This document shows positions 35,497-43,300 of a DNA stretch of 47,782 bases, in pieces. The position numbers and the translations under genes were made by a program. Every line of letters begins with the position of its first letter. Within the stretch, counting starts at the first letter, position 1. The stretch lies in contig BCRI01000050.1 in assembly GCA_001552515.1 (NCBI GenBank), positions 1 to 47,782 on the forward strand. The letters are read 5' to 3'. This DNA is from Sphaerimonospora mesophila NBRC 14179 = JCM 3151 (GTDB taxonomy: Bacteria > Actinomycetota > Actinomycetes > Streptosporangiales > Streptosporangiaceae). Under the pieces are notes generated by a model that saw nothing but the letters and a program-made list of their open reading frames with translations, made no database searches and had not been told where the DNA came from.

Positions 35497-36591
35497 GTGG
35501 CCGATCTTGCCGCAGCCCTCCTCGAACCGCTGGAGGCGCACCTGCTCAGGGCCGACACGCTCCGTTTCGCCCTGGTGGTGCCGGTCTCCGGCGTACTCGG
35601 CCTCGTGGGCCCGGGTGCGATCAACTGCGCGATGCTGGCGGCAGGGGAGGTCAACGACGCGGGCGGGCTGCTCGGCAGGCCGGTGGAGCTGGTCCTGGTC
35701 GACGGCGGCCGCCCACCCGCGCTGGTCGCCGAAGAGGTCGCCGAGCTGGCGCGGGCCGGGGCCGTACAGGCGGTCGTCGGCACCCACGCCAGCGACGTGC
35801 GGGTGTCGATCGAGGATTCGCTGCGGGGCATGGTCCCCTTCGTCTACGCGCCGCCGTACGAAGGCGGCGTCCGCCGTCCCGGTGTCTACTTCCTCGGCGA
35901 GCCGGCCTCCCGGCAGGTCGGGCCGGGACTCGACTGGCTCATCGAGCACCGCCGGGCACGGCGCTGGTTCCTGCTGGGCAACGACTACGTCTGGCCGCGG
36001 CTGGTGCACGCCGCCGCGCGGGACCATCTGCTGTCGCGGTCGGCCACCGTGGTCGGTGAACGGCTCGTCCCGTTCGGCATCCGCGACATGGGCCCGCTGA
36101 TCGAGGAGCTGGCCGCGGTGCGGCCCGACGCGGTGCTGCTCAACCTCATCGGCAGCGACCTCGTCGGGTTCAACCGGGAGTTCGCGGCGAGCGGGCTCGG
36201 CTGCGCCCGGCTGTGCGGTGCGCTGGAGGAGCACGGTCTGCTGGCGATCGGGGGCGACACCAGCGGGGAGCTGTACGCCGCCATGGGCTACTTCGGCAGC
36301 ATCGCCACGGAGGCGAACCTCGGCCTTCGCGAACGCTACACCCGGCGGTTCGGGCCGCAGGCGCCGCTGCTCAACGGCCACGGACACGGCTGCTACGAAG
36401 GCGTGCTCATGCTCGCGGCCCTCGCCGAGCGCGCCGGCGCCCTCGTCGTGCCGGCGATCGACGCCGTTTCCGACGGCACCTCGATCGTCAGCGGCCGGGG
36501 GCCGCTCACCCTTTCCGGGCGGCACGTACGGCAGCGCGTATACCTGGGACGAGCCGATGGCCTGGACTTCGATGTCGTGACCTCCTGCTGA
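35497..36591 (+). CDS. cytosolic amide/urea-type substrate-binding protein (AmiC-like)
   Basis: A 364-residue type I periplasmic-binding fold of the AmiC/UrtA group: FALVVPVSGVLGLVGPGAIN at the start, GRPVELVLVDGGRPPALVAEEVAEL, GVYFLGEPASRQ and FLLGNDYVWPR. There is no signal peptide or lipobox in the chosen frame, and the frame upstream is out-of-family, so the protein should stay in the cytosol as AmiC does. It precedes a permease and an acetamidase/formamidase on the same strand, so it probably senses a short-chain amide. The output partner is not obvious: no AmiR antiterminator is encoded, but the divergent MarR is a candidate. GTG 35497 lacks a good ribosome site. Confidence 0.78.
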   Translation: MADLAAALLEPLEAHLLRADTLRFALVVPVSGVLGLVGPGAINCAMLAAGEVNDAGGLLGRPVELVLVDGGRPPALVAEEVAELARAGAVQAVVGTHASDVRVSIEDSLRGMVPFVYAPPYEGGVRRPGVYFLGEPASRQVGPGLDWLIEHRRARRWFLLGNDYVWPRLVHAAARDHLLSRSATVVGERLVPFGIRDMGPLIEELAAVRPDAVLLNLIGSDLVGFNREFAASGLGCARLCGALEEHGLLAIGGDTSGELYAAMGYFGSIATEANLGLRERYTRRFGPQAPLLNGHGHGCYEGVLMLAALAERAGALVVPAIDAVSDGTSIVSGRGPLTLSGRHVRQRVYLGRADGLDFDVVTSC

Positions 36592-36630
36592 CCTGCCCGG
36601 TCGTCGATTTGTAAGGGATTTCGCAAGAAA

Positions 36631-36644
36631 GTTTCTAGAGAAAC
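36631..36644. promoter_or_regulatory. AT-rich inverted repeat upstream of the permease-amidase operon
   Basis: GTTTCT-AG-AGAAAC, within an AT-rich stretch (36621-36665) that stands out from the GC-rich surroundings. CTAAT/ATTAG arms follow at 36650-36665. It lies about 60-75 bases upstream of the permease start, the expected place for an operator. Confidence 0.45.
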
Positions 36645-36704
36645 CTTTTCTAATTCAAGGATTAGCTCTATCGTACGCTCTGCCCCCCACGCGAAGGAGC
36701 ACGA

Positions 36705-38120
36705 ATGTCATCCCTCTCCGAGTCGCCGGCCCCGGCGGCATCCCCCTCCGGAGTGGAACGCTTCGGGTACAAGCAGGAGCTGAACAGGTCGCTGAGCTTC
36801 GCCGACCTGATGATCTACGGCCTGATCTTCATGGTGCCGATCGCACCGTTCGGGATCTTCGGCGGCGTCTTCCAGTCCTCCGGCGGGATGGTCGCGCTCG
36901 TCTACGCGATCGGCATGGTCGCGATGGCGTTCACCGCGCTGTCGTACGCGCAGATGTCCAAGGCGTTCCCGATGTCTGGATCGGTCTACACCTACGCCGG
37001 GCGCGGCATCGGTGCCCCGGTCGGCTTCCTCGCCGGCTGGGTCATCCTGGCCGACTACATCCTCGTGCCCGCACTGCTCTACCTGGTGGCCAGCGCCGCC
37101 ATGGCGTCGTTCGTGCCCGCCGTGCCCCTCTGGGCCTGGATGATCATGTTCATCGTGCTCAACACGGTGGTCAACTCCCTGGGCATCAAGATGACCGCCA
37201 GGATGAACAAGATCATGCTGATCGGCGAGCTGATCGTCTTGGCGATCTTCCTGGTCATCGGCGTCGTCGCGCTCGCGCAGGGCAAGGGGCACGGCGACTT
37301 CTTCAGCCCGATCTTCGACTCCTCGACGTTCACCTGGGAGCTCGCGTTCGGCGCGGTGTCGATCGCGGTGCTCTCCTTCCTCGGCTTCGACGGCATCTCG
37401 ATGCTCGCCGAGGAGAGCCGCGAGGACGCCCGCAAGCTCGGCCGGGCCATGGTCGGCGCACTGATGCTGGCCGGCCTGCTGTTCATCACCCAGACCTGGG
37501 TCGCCTCGCTGCTCGTGCCGAACCGCGCCGAGCTGCTCGCCAACGGCGACCCGGACGGCACGGCGTTCTACAACGCGGCCGAGGCCGCCGGCGGCCACTG
37601 GCTGAGCGTGCTCACCGCCGTCGCCACCGCCGTGGCATGGGGCTTCGCCAACTCCCTGGTCGCCCAGGCGGCCACCTCGCGCCTGCTGTTCGCGATGGCC
37701 CGCGACCGGCAGCTCCCTCGGTTCCTCAGCAAGATCGACCCCAAGCACAAGGCGCCGGTCAACGCCACGCTGCTGGTCGCCGCCGTCTCGCTGGTCCTGG
37801 GCGTCTACATGTCCTCGCGCGACGACGGGATCGACCTGCTCAGCTCGCTCATCAACTTCGGCGCGATGACCGCCTTCCTCGCACTGCACGTCTCGGTCGT
37901 CGTCCACTACGTCGTACGCAAGGGCAGCCGCGACTGGTGGCGGCACCTCATCGCCCCGGGCATCGGCTTCCTGATCCTGCTGTACGTCGTGATCAACGCC
38001 AAGGTCGCCGCGCAGACCGTCGGCCTGATCTGGCTGGCGCTCGGCATCGTCACGCTCGGCGTGCTGACTCTCCTCGGCCGTCGCCCCTCCCTTCCCGACG
38101 AGACGGAGGTCTCCGAGTGA
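36705..38120 (+). CDS. APC-superfamily amino acid/amide permease
   Basis: A 471-residue transporter with about 12 membrane segments. The N-terminal LNRSLSFADLMIYGLIFMVP and GVFQSSGGMVALVYAIGM, the SYAQMSKAFPMSGSVYTYAGR block and the FLGFDGISMLAEESREDARK loop are those of the amino acid-polyamine-organocation family. GAAGGAG precedes ATG 36705. Its stop overlaps the start of the acetamidase (GTGA), so the substrate is probably the amide or a related small nitrogen compound used by that enzyme. Confidence 0.9.
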   Translation: MSSLSESPAPAASPSGVERFGYKQELNRSLSFADLMIYGLIFMVPIAPFGIFGGVFQSSGGMVALVYAIGMVAMAFTALSYAQMSKAFPMSGSVYTYAGRGIGAPVGFLAGWVILADYILVPALLYLVASAAMASFVPAVPLWAWMIMFIVLNTVVNSLGIKMTARMNKIMLIGELIVLAIFLVIGVVALAQGKGHGDFFSPIFDSSTFTWELAFGAVSIAVLSFLGFDGISMLAEESREDARKLGRAMVGALMLAGLLFITQTWVASLLVPNRAELLANGDPDGTAFYNAAEAAGGHWLSVLTAVATAVAWGFANSLVAQAATSRLLFAMARDRQLPRFLSKIDPKHKAPVNATLLVAAVSLVLGVYMSSRDDGIDLLSSLINFGAMTAFLALHVSVVVHYVVRKGSRDWWRHLIAPGIGFLILLYVVINAKVAAQTVGLIWLALGIVTLGVLTLLGRRPSLPDETEVSE

Positions 38121-39127
38121 ACGTCGTCTCTTACCGGCCCACGCCGGAAGAGCTGTCCTACACCTTCGGCGGGCGGTCGCCCGTGGCCACTATCGCGCCG
38201 GGCACGATCCTGGAGATCTACACGGAGGACTGCTTCGGCGGGCGGGTGCGCGGCCCGGCGGACCTGCCGTCGCGGGTCTGCGAGTTTCCGTACCTGAACC
38301 CGGTCACCGGGCCCTTCCACGTGGCGGGGGCCGAGCCGGGCGACACGATCGCGCTGCACTTCGTGTCGATAGAGCCGGCCCGCGACTGGGCGGTCTCCAC
38401 CACGTTTCCGCACTTCGGGGCGCTCACCACGACCCACACGACGGCGATGCTGCACCCGCCGCTGGACGAGGTGGTCTGGATGTACGACGTCGACGTGGAG
38501 AAGGGGGTCGTCCGCTACCACGCGCGACGCGGCGACTTCAGCGTGGAGATGCCGCTCGACCCGATGCACGGCACGGTGGGGGTCGCCCCGGCGGCGTCCG
38601 AGTCGCGGATGACGATCACTCCGGACGCGCACGGCGGCAACATGGACACCCCCGAGCTGCGGGCCGGCGTCACCCTCTATCTGGGCGTCAACGTCGAGGG
38701 CGGGCTGTTCTCCGTCGGCGACGGGCACTGCCGCCAGGGCCACGGCGAGGTCTGCGGCACCGCCGTCGAGGCCGCGATGAACACCGTCGTCGCCGTCGAG
38801 CTCGTCAAGGGCGTCGGCACACCGTGGCCGCGCATGGAGGACGACGACCACCTGATGTCGACCGGCTCGGCCCGGCCGCTGGAGGACGCCTACCGGATCA
38901 GCCAGCACGACCTCGTCACCTGGACGGCCTCGCTCACCGGGCTCGACACGCTCGACGCCTACCAGCTGATCAGCCAGGGCGGCGAGGCGCCCGTGGGCAA
39001 CGTGGTGGACACCAACTACACGATGGTCGCCAAACTGCCCAAGGCGTACCTCGGCCGTCCGGAGGCGTACGAGTCGGCCCACTCCCGGCTCCGCGCCCTC
39101 GGCGAGCGGTACCTGTCCTCCCGGTGA
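38117..39127 (+). CDS. acetamidase/formamidase
   Basis: A 336-residue member of the FmdA_AmdA family, hydrolysing short aliphatic amides to acid and ammonia. Recognised blocks: SVEMPLDPMHGTVGVAP, TPDAHGGNMDTPEL with the metal-binding His, VEGGLFSVGDGHCRQGHGEVCGTAVE and the C-terminal NYTMVAKLPKAYL. GTG 38117 overlaps the permease stop. With the AmiC-like sensor and the permease it forms a compact amide-utilisation unit. Confidence 0.9.
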   Translation: MNVVSYRPTPEELSYTFGGRSPVATIAPGTILEIYTEDCFGGRVRGPADLPSRVCEFPYLNPVTGPFHVAGAEPGDTIALHFVSIEPARDWAVSTTFPHFGALTTTHTTAMLHPPLDEVVWMYDVDVEKGVVRYHARRGDFSVEMPLDPMHGTVGVAPAASESRMTITPDAHGGNMDTPELRAGVTLYLGVNVEGGLFSVGDGHCRQGHGEVCGTAVEAAMNTVVAVELVKGVGTPWPRMEDDDHLMSTGSARPLEDAYRISQHDLVTWTASLTGLDTLDAYQLISQGGEAPVGNVVDTNYTMVAKLPKAYLGRPEAYESAHSRLRALGERYLSSR

Positions 39128-39149
39128 TCACCGTTCCCCGTTGATCCAG

Positions 39150-39178
39150 GCCGCCGCCGGTGCTCAGCCGGCGGCGGC
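39150..39178. terminator. bidirectional terminator between the amidase and Gfo/Idh genes
   Basis: CCGCCGCCGG (39151-39160) pairs with CCGGCGGCGG (39168-39177), extended by one G-C pair, around a 7-base loop. It starts 23 bases after the amidase stop and overlaps the stop codon of the convergent Gfo/Idh gene. Confidence 0.75.
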
Positions 39179-40051
39179 GACGATGTCCTCGCAGACGGCG
39201 TGGGTGACAAGGGCGTCATCCGCGCTGATCGTACGGCCCTGCCGTACCGCGTCGAGGAACGCGCCGCAGGCCTGCTCGATGCCGCGCTGCCGGGCCACCG
39301 GGGTCCAGTCGGCCCTCCTGGCGAGCGTCTCGCCCGCGGTGTAGTCGATCACGTCGCCGAGGTTGACCACCCTCCGCTTCACGTCGCCGCCCATGACCTC
39401 GCAGGTCTCCTCGGCGGCGCCGCTGACCCTGCACATCACGCCGACGGCGGTGAAGCCGTCGCCGCCGAGCTGGAGCGTGACGTGCTCCAGCAGCCCGTCG
39501 CGCACCCGGGTCCTGATGACCGTGTCCGTCACCTCGGCCGGGGCGAGGAAGCGCAGCGTGTCGACGACGTGGACGAAGTCATCGAAGATCACCGCACGGG
39601 GGTCGACGGCCAGGCCCGACCGGTTCTTCTGCATCACGATCAGGTCGCGTGGCAGCTCACGCAGCGCGGCGTAGCCGGGGGCGTGCCTGCGGTTGAAGCC
39701 GACCATGAGCGACCTGTCCCGCTCCCGGGCCAGCCGTACGAGCTTGTCGGCGTCGGCGAGATCGTAGGCGAGCGGCTTGTCCACGTAGACGTGCACGCCC
39801 GCCTCCAGCAACGCGGACACGATCGGCACGTGGGCCTCCGTGGCGGCGTGGACGAACGCCGCGTCGATCCCCGCTCGGATCAGCTCGTCGACCGAGGTGA
39901 ACCTGGCGCCGATCCGGTAAGCGTCGCCCAGCCGGTCGAGGACCTCCCGATCGCGTGTGCACAGGTGCGGCTCGATCCCCGCCGTGGCCGCCAGCACCGG
40001 CAGATAGGCCTTGCGCGCGATGTCGCCCAGTCCGATGATTCCGATCTTCAT
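39164..40051 (-). CDS. Gfo/Idh/MocA-family oxidoreductase
   Basis: A 295-residue NAD(P)-dependent oxidoreductase. The N-terminal Rossmann fold is KIGIIGLGDIARKAYLPVL; the family's EKP motif is present as VYVDKPLA (about 91-98). The C-terminal domain contains FDDFVHVVDTLRF. Substrate unknown; family members act on sugars, inositols and biliverdin. Its ATG lies within the end of vapC (ATGA overlap), so it is co-transcribed with the toxin-antitoxin pair, an unusual arrangement. Confidence 0.85.
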   Translation of the reverse strand: MKIGIIGLGDIARKAYLPVLAATAGIEPHLCTRDREVLDRLGDAYRIGARFTSVDELIRAGIDAAFVHAATEAHVPIVSALLEAGVHVYVDKPLAYDLADADKLVRLARERDRSLMVGFNRRHAPGYAALRELPRDLIVMQKNRSGLAVDPRAVIFDDFVHVVDTLRFLAPAEVTDTVIRTRVRDGLLEHVTLQLGGDGFTAVGVMCRVSGAAEETCEVMGGDVKRRVVNLGDVIDYTAGETLARRADWTPVARQRGIEQACGAFLDAVRQGRTISADDALVTHAVCEDIVAAAG

Positions 40052-40443
40052 ATGACTCCCGGAGAGATGGTCGGCATAGCAGCGCCCTCGGCGGCTGCGA
40101 GCAGGCGTTCGTCGTAGGCGACGAACCAGTCGAGCGCGCGATCGAGCGCCTGCGCGGCGCAGAGGTGGACGGCGTCGAGACTGCGCAGGCCAGGCGGCCC
40201 GATCACCCCTGCGGCGTCGAGGAGGCGGTCATCCATGGCGATGATCCGCAGTCTGGACAGCAGGCCGCGTGCGGCGGCGATCGCCTCGGCTCCGTGCGGC
40301 CGTACCGCCCGCGGCACCTCGGTACGCGCCAGGGCGCAGGTGACCACGGGCGTCGCCCTCGCCGCCAGCCACTGCCCGAGCGCCGCCGTCTCGGCCTCCA
40401 GGACGACGAGCTTGACCAGTGCCGAAGAGTCGAGATAGATCAT
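40048..40443 (-). CDS. vapC: PIN-domain toxin VapC
   Basis: A 131-residue PIN-domain ribonuclease. The acidic active site is visible: D5 in YLDSSALVKL, the Glu in ARTEVPRAV, the Asp in RSLDAVHLCAA and the last Asp in FVAYDERLLAAA. Its ATG overlaps the vapB stop (ATGA) and its own stop overlaps the Gfo/Idh start. The overlap with vapB supports stoichiometric antitoxin-toxin expression. Confidence 0.88.
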   Translation of the reverse strand: MIYLDSSALVKLVVLEAETAALGQWLAARATPVVTCALARTEVPRAVRPHGAEAIAAARGLLSRLRIIAMDDRLLDAAGVIGPPGLRSLDAVHLCAAQALDRALDWFVAYDERLLAAAEGAAMPTISPGVI

Positions 40444-40733
40444 CGTTCCGTCGACCGGAGATCGGCCAGCGTCTCGCTCGGCAGCGGCGCACCCGGCTGC
40501 CCCTGTGTGACATGCCAGTGGTTCCAGTCGATCTCGATCTCCGGCATCGTCATCCGCCCCTCGGCGACGAGCTTCTCGGTGACGACGCGGTCGTGCGGCA
40601 GAGCCGCGAGCTGCGCCACGGGCCGCCCCCTTTCAGTGATCTCCACAACGGTCCCCGCCTGGGCCAGCTGCAGGAAGTGCGCGAGCCGATCACGCAACTC
40701 CCGCACTCCGACGCTGATGACTTCGTCCGTCAT
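40440..40733 (-). CDS. vapB: antitoxin VapB (Phd/YefM-like)
   Basis: A 97-residue antitoxin. The N-terminal Phd/YefM DNA-binding fold reads ISVGVRELRDRLAHFLQLAQ and VVEITERGRPVAQLAAL. The C-terminal part should neutralise the toxin. No Shine-Dalgarno site precedes ATG 40733; a -10 ends six bases before it, so the mRNA is probably leaderless. Binding sites for autoregulation may be the repeats at 40762-40828. Confidence 0.85.
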   Translation of the reverse strand: MTDEVISVGVRELRDRLAHFLQLAQAGTVVEITERGRPVAQLAALPHDRVVTEKLVAEGRMTMPEIEIDWNHWHVTQGQPGAPLPSETLADLRSTER

Positions 40734-40739
40734 GCTGTA

Positions 40740-40769
40740 AGGCTAAACGCCGGACTGTCCACCTTTCAA
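40740..40769 (-). promoter_or_regulatory. leaderless promoter of the vapBC-oxidoreductase operon
   Basis: On the minus strand TTGAAA (40769-40764) and TAGCCT (40745-40740) are 18 bases apart, and the -10 ends six bases before the vapB ATG. The -35 lies in one arm of TTTCAAG/CTTGAAA (40764-40770 and 40802-40808). GCGGTACAC occurs twice (40775-40783 and 40814-40822), a candidate autoregulatory operator. Confidence 0.5.
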
Positions 40770-40828
40770 GAGGCGCGGTACACGGCATGGAAGTCGCGTA
40801 CCTTGAAACTTCAGCGGTACACTACAGA

Positions 40829-41761
40829 TCAGCGGCCGCGCCACCAGGCGAGGGTCTCCTTGAGCGCGTCGTCCATCGGGGTGGGCGCGAGATCGAGGGC
40901 GGCCTCCGACGCCGAGGAGTCGAGGATGAACGGCCGGTCGAACTGATAGCGGATCTCCTTCAACTCCTTGAGGAACGGCACGGCCAGTCCGGCCGCGGTG
41001 AGCATCCAGCCGGGGAGCCGCCTGAACCGGGGTGCGGGAGCGCCGGCGAGCAGGCACAGCCGTTCCGCCACCTCACGCATGGTCATCGCCGGGCCGGTCG
41101 GCACATGCCAGGCCCGGCCCCAGGCGCTCTCCCGGGCCGCCGCCGCGACCAGGGCCCGCGCGACGTCGGGCAGATAGGTCCAGCTGTGCGGGACGTCGGG
41201 GTTCCAGGGAACCGTCGCCGGTTTGCCGGACGACAGCAGCGGCCCGAGCAACCGCTCGCCGAAGTACGACTGGTCCGATGCGTGAGGACCGAAGTAGTCC
41301 GAGCCGCGCACCTCGGTCACCCGCACCCGGCCCGACCGGTGGGCGGCGAGCAGGTCCTCCCACATCCGGGCCCGCACCCTGCCCTTGACCCCGGTGGAGG
41401 CCAGGGGCAGGTCCTCGGTCATCGGGCCGTCGACCGGGCCGTAGCCGTACAGGTTGCCGAGCACGGCCAGGACCGCCCCCGCCGCCTCGGCCGCCGACAC
41501 CAGGGAGGCCGCGATCGGCGGCCAGTCCCGGGCCCATCGGTGGTATTGCGGATTGGCGCAGTTGTAGAGGACTTCGGCTCCCTCGGTGATCCGCCGCATC
41601 GTCGCGGCGTCACCGGCGTCGGCCGCGACCAGCGTGACACCGGCCCTGCGGGGACCCGATCCGGAGCGGGTGACGACCACGACTTCGTGGCCCGCATTCG
41701 CGAGCAGTTCCGCTACATGACCACCGACCTGCCCGGCCCCGACGATGACGTGCTTGGCCAT
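40829..41761 (-). CDS. NAD(P)-dependent epimerase/reductase (atypical SDR)
   Basis: A 310-residue extended short-chain dehydrogenase-like protein. The cofactor motif is VGAGQVGGHV (about 7-16). The second blocks VLYNCANPQYHRWARDW and AVLGNLYGYGP are of the NAD-dependent epimerase/dehydratase group; the usual YxxxK is not evident, so it may be a binding or reductase-like member. The substrate is unknown. It is downstream of the YrdB-type gene (33-base gap) under the divergent TetR. Confidence 0.8.
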   Translation of the reverse strand: MAKHVIVGAGQVGGHVAELLANAGHEVVVVTRSGSGPRRAGVTLVAADAGDAATMRRITEGAEVLYNCANPQYHRWARDWPPIAASLVSAAEAAGAVLAVLGNLYGYGPVDGPMTEDLPLASTGVKGRVRARMWEDLLAAHRSGRVRVTEVRGSDYFGPHASDQSYFGERLLGPLLSSGKPATVPWNPDVPHSWTYLPDVARALVAAAARESAWGRAWHVPTGPAMTMREVAERLCLLAGAPAPRFRRLPGWMLTAAGLAVPFLKELKEIRYQFDRPFILDSSASEAALDLAPTPMDDALKETLAWWRGR

Positions 41762-41794
41762 GATCTTCTCCTTTACGATGGTATGCGTGGGCTG

Positions 41795-42139
41795 TCAGAC
41801 CTGGTGCCAGACGAGCCGCAGGACGGCGTTGATGACGTAGAGCGCGTAGAAGACCGCACCCGCGGTGACGAGCCCGGAGGCGGCGAGCGCACCGGCTCCG
41901 ATCCCGAACCAGACGATCTCGAACACGGCACGGGCGAGCCCGTGAAACTGGAAGGGCGCCTTGCCCCCGGCCATGAACAATCCCCACAGGGTGGCGAGCG
42001 CCGCCGGGGCGCCCAGCCCGGCGAGGATCCTGAGCACGGCTCCCGCGTCGAGGGTGAAGCCCCAGCGGCCCGCCGCGAACAGCACGCCCAACTCCAGAAG
42101 GAAGGTCAGGGCGAGGTTGGCCCCTTTGGCGACCTGCAT
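41795..42139 (-). CDS. YrdB-family small membrane protein (DUF2568)
   Basis: A 114-residue protein with four hydrophobic helices and the pattern LALTFLLELGVLFAAGRWGF, LWGLFMAGGKAPFQFHG and FEIVWFGIGAGAL that marks the YrdB/DUF2568 family, of unknown function. ATG 42139 follows GGGAG at good spacing; GTG 42142 is just upstream. It is the first gene of a probable two-gene operon with the SDR, facing the TetR gene across an operator-rich gap. Confidence 0.82.
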   Translation of the reverse strand: MQVAKGANLALTFLLELGVLFAAGRWGFTLDAGAVLRILAGLGAPAALATLWGLFMAGGKAPFQFHGLARAVFEIVWFGIGAGALAASGLVTAGAVFYALYVINAVLRLVWHQV

Positions 42140-42160
42140 CACGTCTCCCTGGCGCTCACC

Positions 42161-42218
42161 GCTCTCTTACGAGAGCAACGCTCTCTCACGGGAGTGCAAA
42201 TGTCAAGAGCGGTGCTCT
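42161..42218. promoter_or_regulatory. cluster of GCTCTC/GAGAGC operator half-sites
   Basis: In the divergent gap, GCTCTC (42161-42166), GAGAGC (42171-42176) and GCTCTC (42180-42185) build two overlapping palindromes with 4- and 3-base centres. AGAGC-GGT-GCTCT (42206-42218) adds a third. Further GCTCTC copies lie at about 42225-42239. This is a strong candidate for TetR control of both directions. Confidence 0.7.
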
Positions 42219-42251
42219 CGTTTTGCTCTCATGCTCTGATAACGTGGCCCC

Positions 42252-42953
42252 ATGAACGCGAGCCGTACCGCACGGGAGCGGGTGAGGGCGGAACTGATCC
42301 GGGAGATCACCGATATCGCGCGGCGTCATCTGGCGACCCATGGGGCGGCCGGATTGTCGTTGCGGGCCGTGGCACGTGAAATGGGGATGGTCTCCTCGGC
42401 GATCTACCGGTACTACCCCAGCCGGGACGACCTGCTCACCGCGCTGATCATCGACGGATACAACGCCATCGGCGAGGCCGTGGAGAAGGCGGATGCCGCC
42501 TGCCCCCGTGAGAACTTCACCGGACGCTGGCTCGCCACCTGCCATGCCGTACGGAACTGGGCCCTGGCGCACCCGCATGAGTACGCCCTGCTGTACGGAT
42601 CACCGGTGCCGGGCTACCGTGCCCCCCAGGACACGATCGGGCCGGCCACCCGCGACACGATCGTCTATGGACGGATCATCTCCGAGGCCCACCATGCCGG
42701 ACGGCTGTCGCCGCCGCCGATATGCCCGCAGCCCCCGGCGATCCTGTCGGCGGACCTCGATGCGGTGCGGGAGCTGATGCCCGGCGTCCCCGACGACGTG
42801 GTCGCCCGCGCCGTCATCGCCTGGACGGACCTGTTCGGCATGGTCAGCTTCGAGCTGTTCGGCCAGTTCAACGGCACCATTGAGCACCGCGCCGAACTCT
42901 TCGAGCACAGCATGACCTGCCTCGCCCACCTCCTCGGCCTGCCTTTCGACTGA
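42252..42953 (+). CDS. TetR-family regulator
   Basis: A 233-residue repressor. The DNA-binding domain reads LIREITDIARRHLATHGAAG and LRAVAREMGMVSSAIYRYYPSRDDLL. The C-terminal domain (LFGMVSFELFGQFNGTIE) is the WHG-like TetR_C type. It faces the YrdB-SDR operon with operator-like repeats between. The stop TGA overlaps the next ATG by one base (TGATG). Confidence 0.9.
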   Translation: MNASRTARERVRAELIREITDIARRHLATHGAAGLSLRAVAREMGMVSSAIYRYYPSRDDLLTALIIDGYNAIGEAVEKADAACPRENFTGRWLATCHAVRNWALAHPHEYALLYGSPVPGYRAPQDTIGPATRDTIVYGRIISEAHHAGRLSPPPICPQPPAILSADLDAVRELMPGVPDDVVARAVIAWTDLFGMVSFELFGQFNGTIEHRAELFEHSMTCLAHLLGLPFD

Positions 42954-43300
42954 TGCGCCATGTTTGGAACGCATCGTTTACGCCGGCGGATCGCCGCGAG
43001 GATGACATGTTCTCGGTCGCCCTGGCCGTACCACGGTTGAGCACCACCGTGCCGTTGACAGAGTCCGCGAAACGGCATGACCTCCCGATAGGCCTGGCGC
43101 TCGGTGGCCCGCCGGGAGCCGCGGTGGCCGAGCCGGAGGACAGGCGGCGGATGTACCTGTGCTTCGCTCATGAGCGTTTCGGCGACCTGCCGGACGAGGA
43201 ACTGTTCGCGCGCGGTGGTGCCCTGTGTGGCTCCGATGCCCGCGACGAGGAGTCGATGAGGCTGCTCGAACTGCGCCGTCCCGGCGGGGAGGTGCCCTAG
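42953..43300 (+). CDS. hypothetical protein coupled to the TetR gene
   Basis: A 115-residue open frame starting in the TetR stop (TGATG). Third codon positions are mostly G/C, though less biased over the first 20 codons. No family was recognised. The segment FGDLPDEELFARGGALC faintly resembles the C-terminal region of small actinobacterial lipoproteins, but there is no signal peptide. Its TAG stop falls in the same CTAG tetranucleotide as the stop of the convergent acyltransferase-like gene. Real coding status is uncertain; it could be a decayed fragment. Confidence 0.35.
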   Translation: MRHVWNASFTPADRREDDMFSVALAVPRLSTTVPLTESAKRHDLPIGLALGGPPGAAVAEPEDRRRMYLCFAHERFGDLPDEELFARGGALCGSDARDEESMRLLELRRPGGEVP

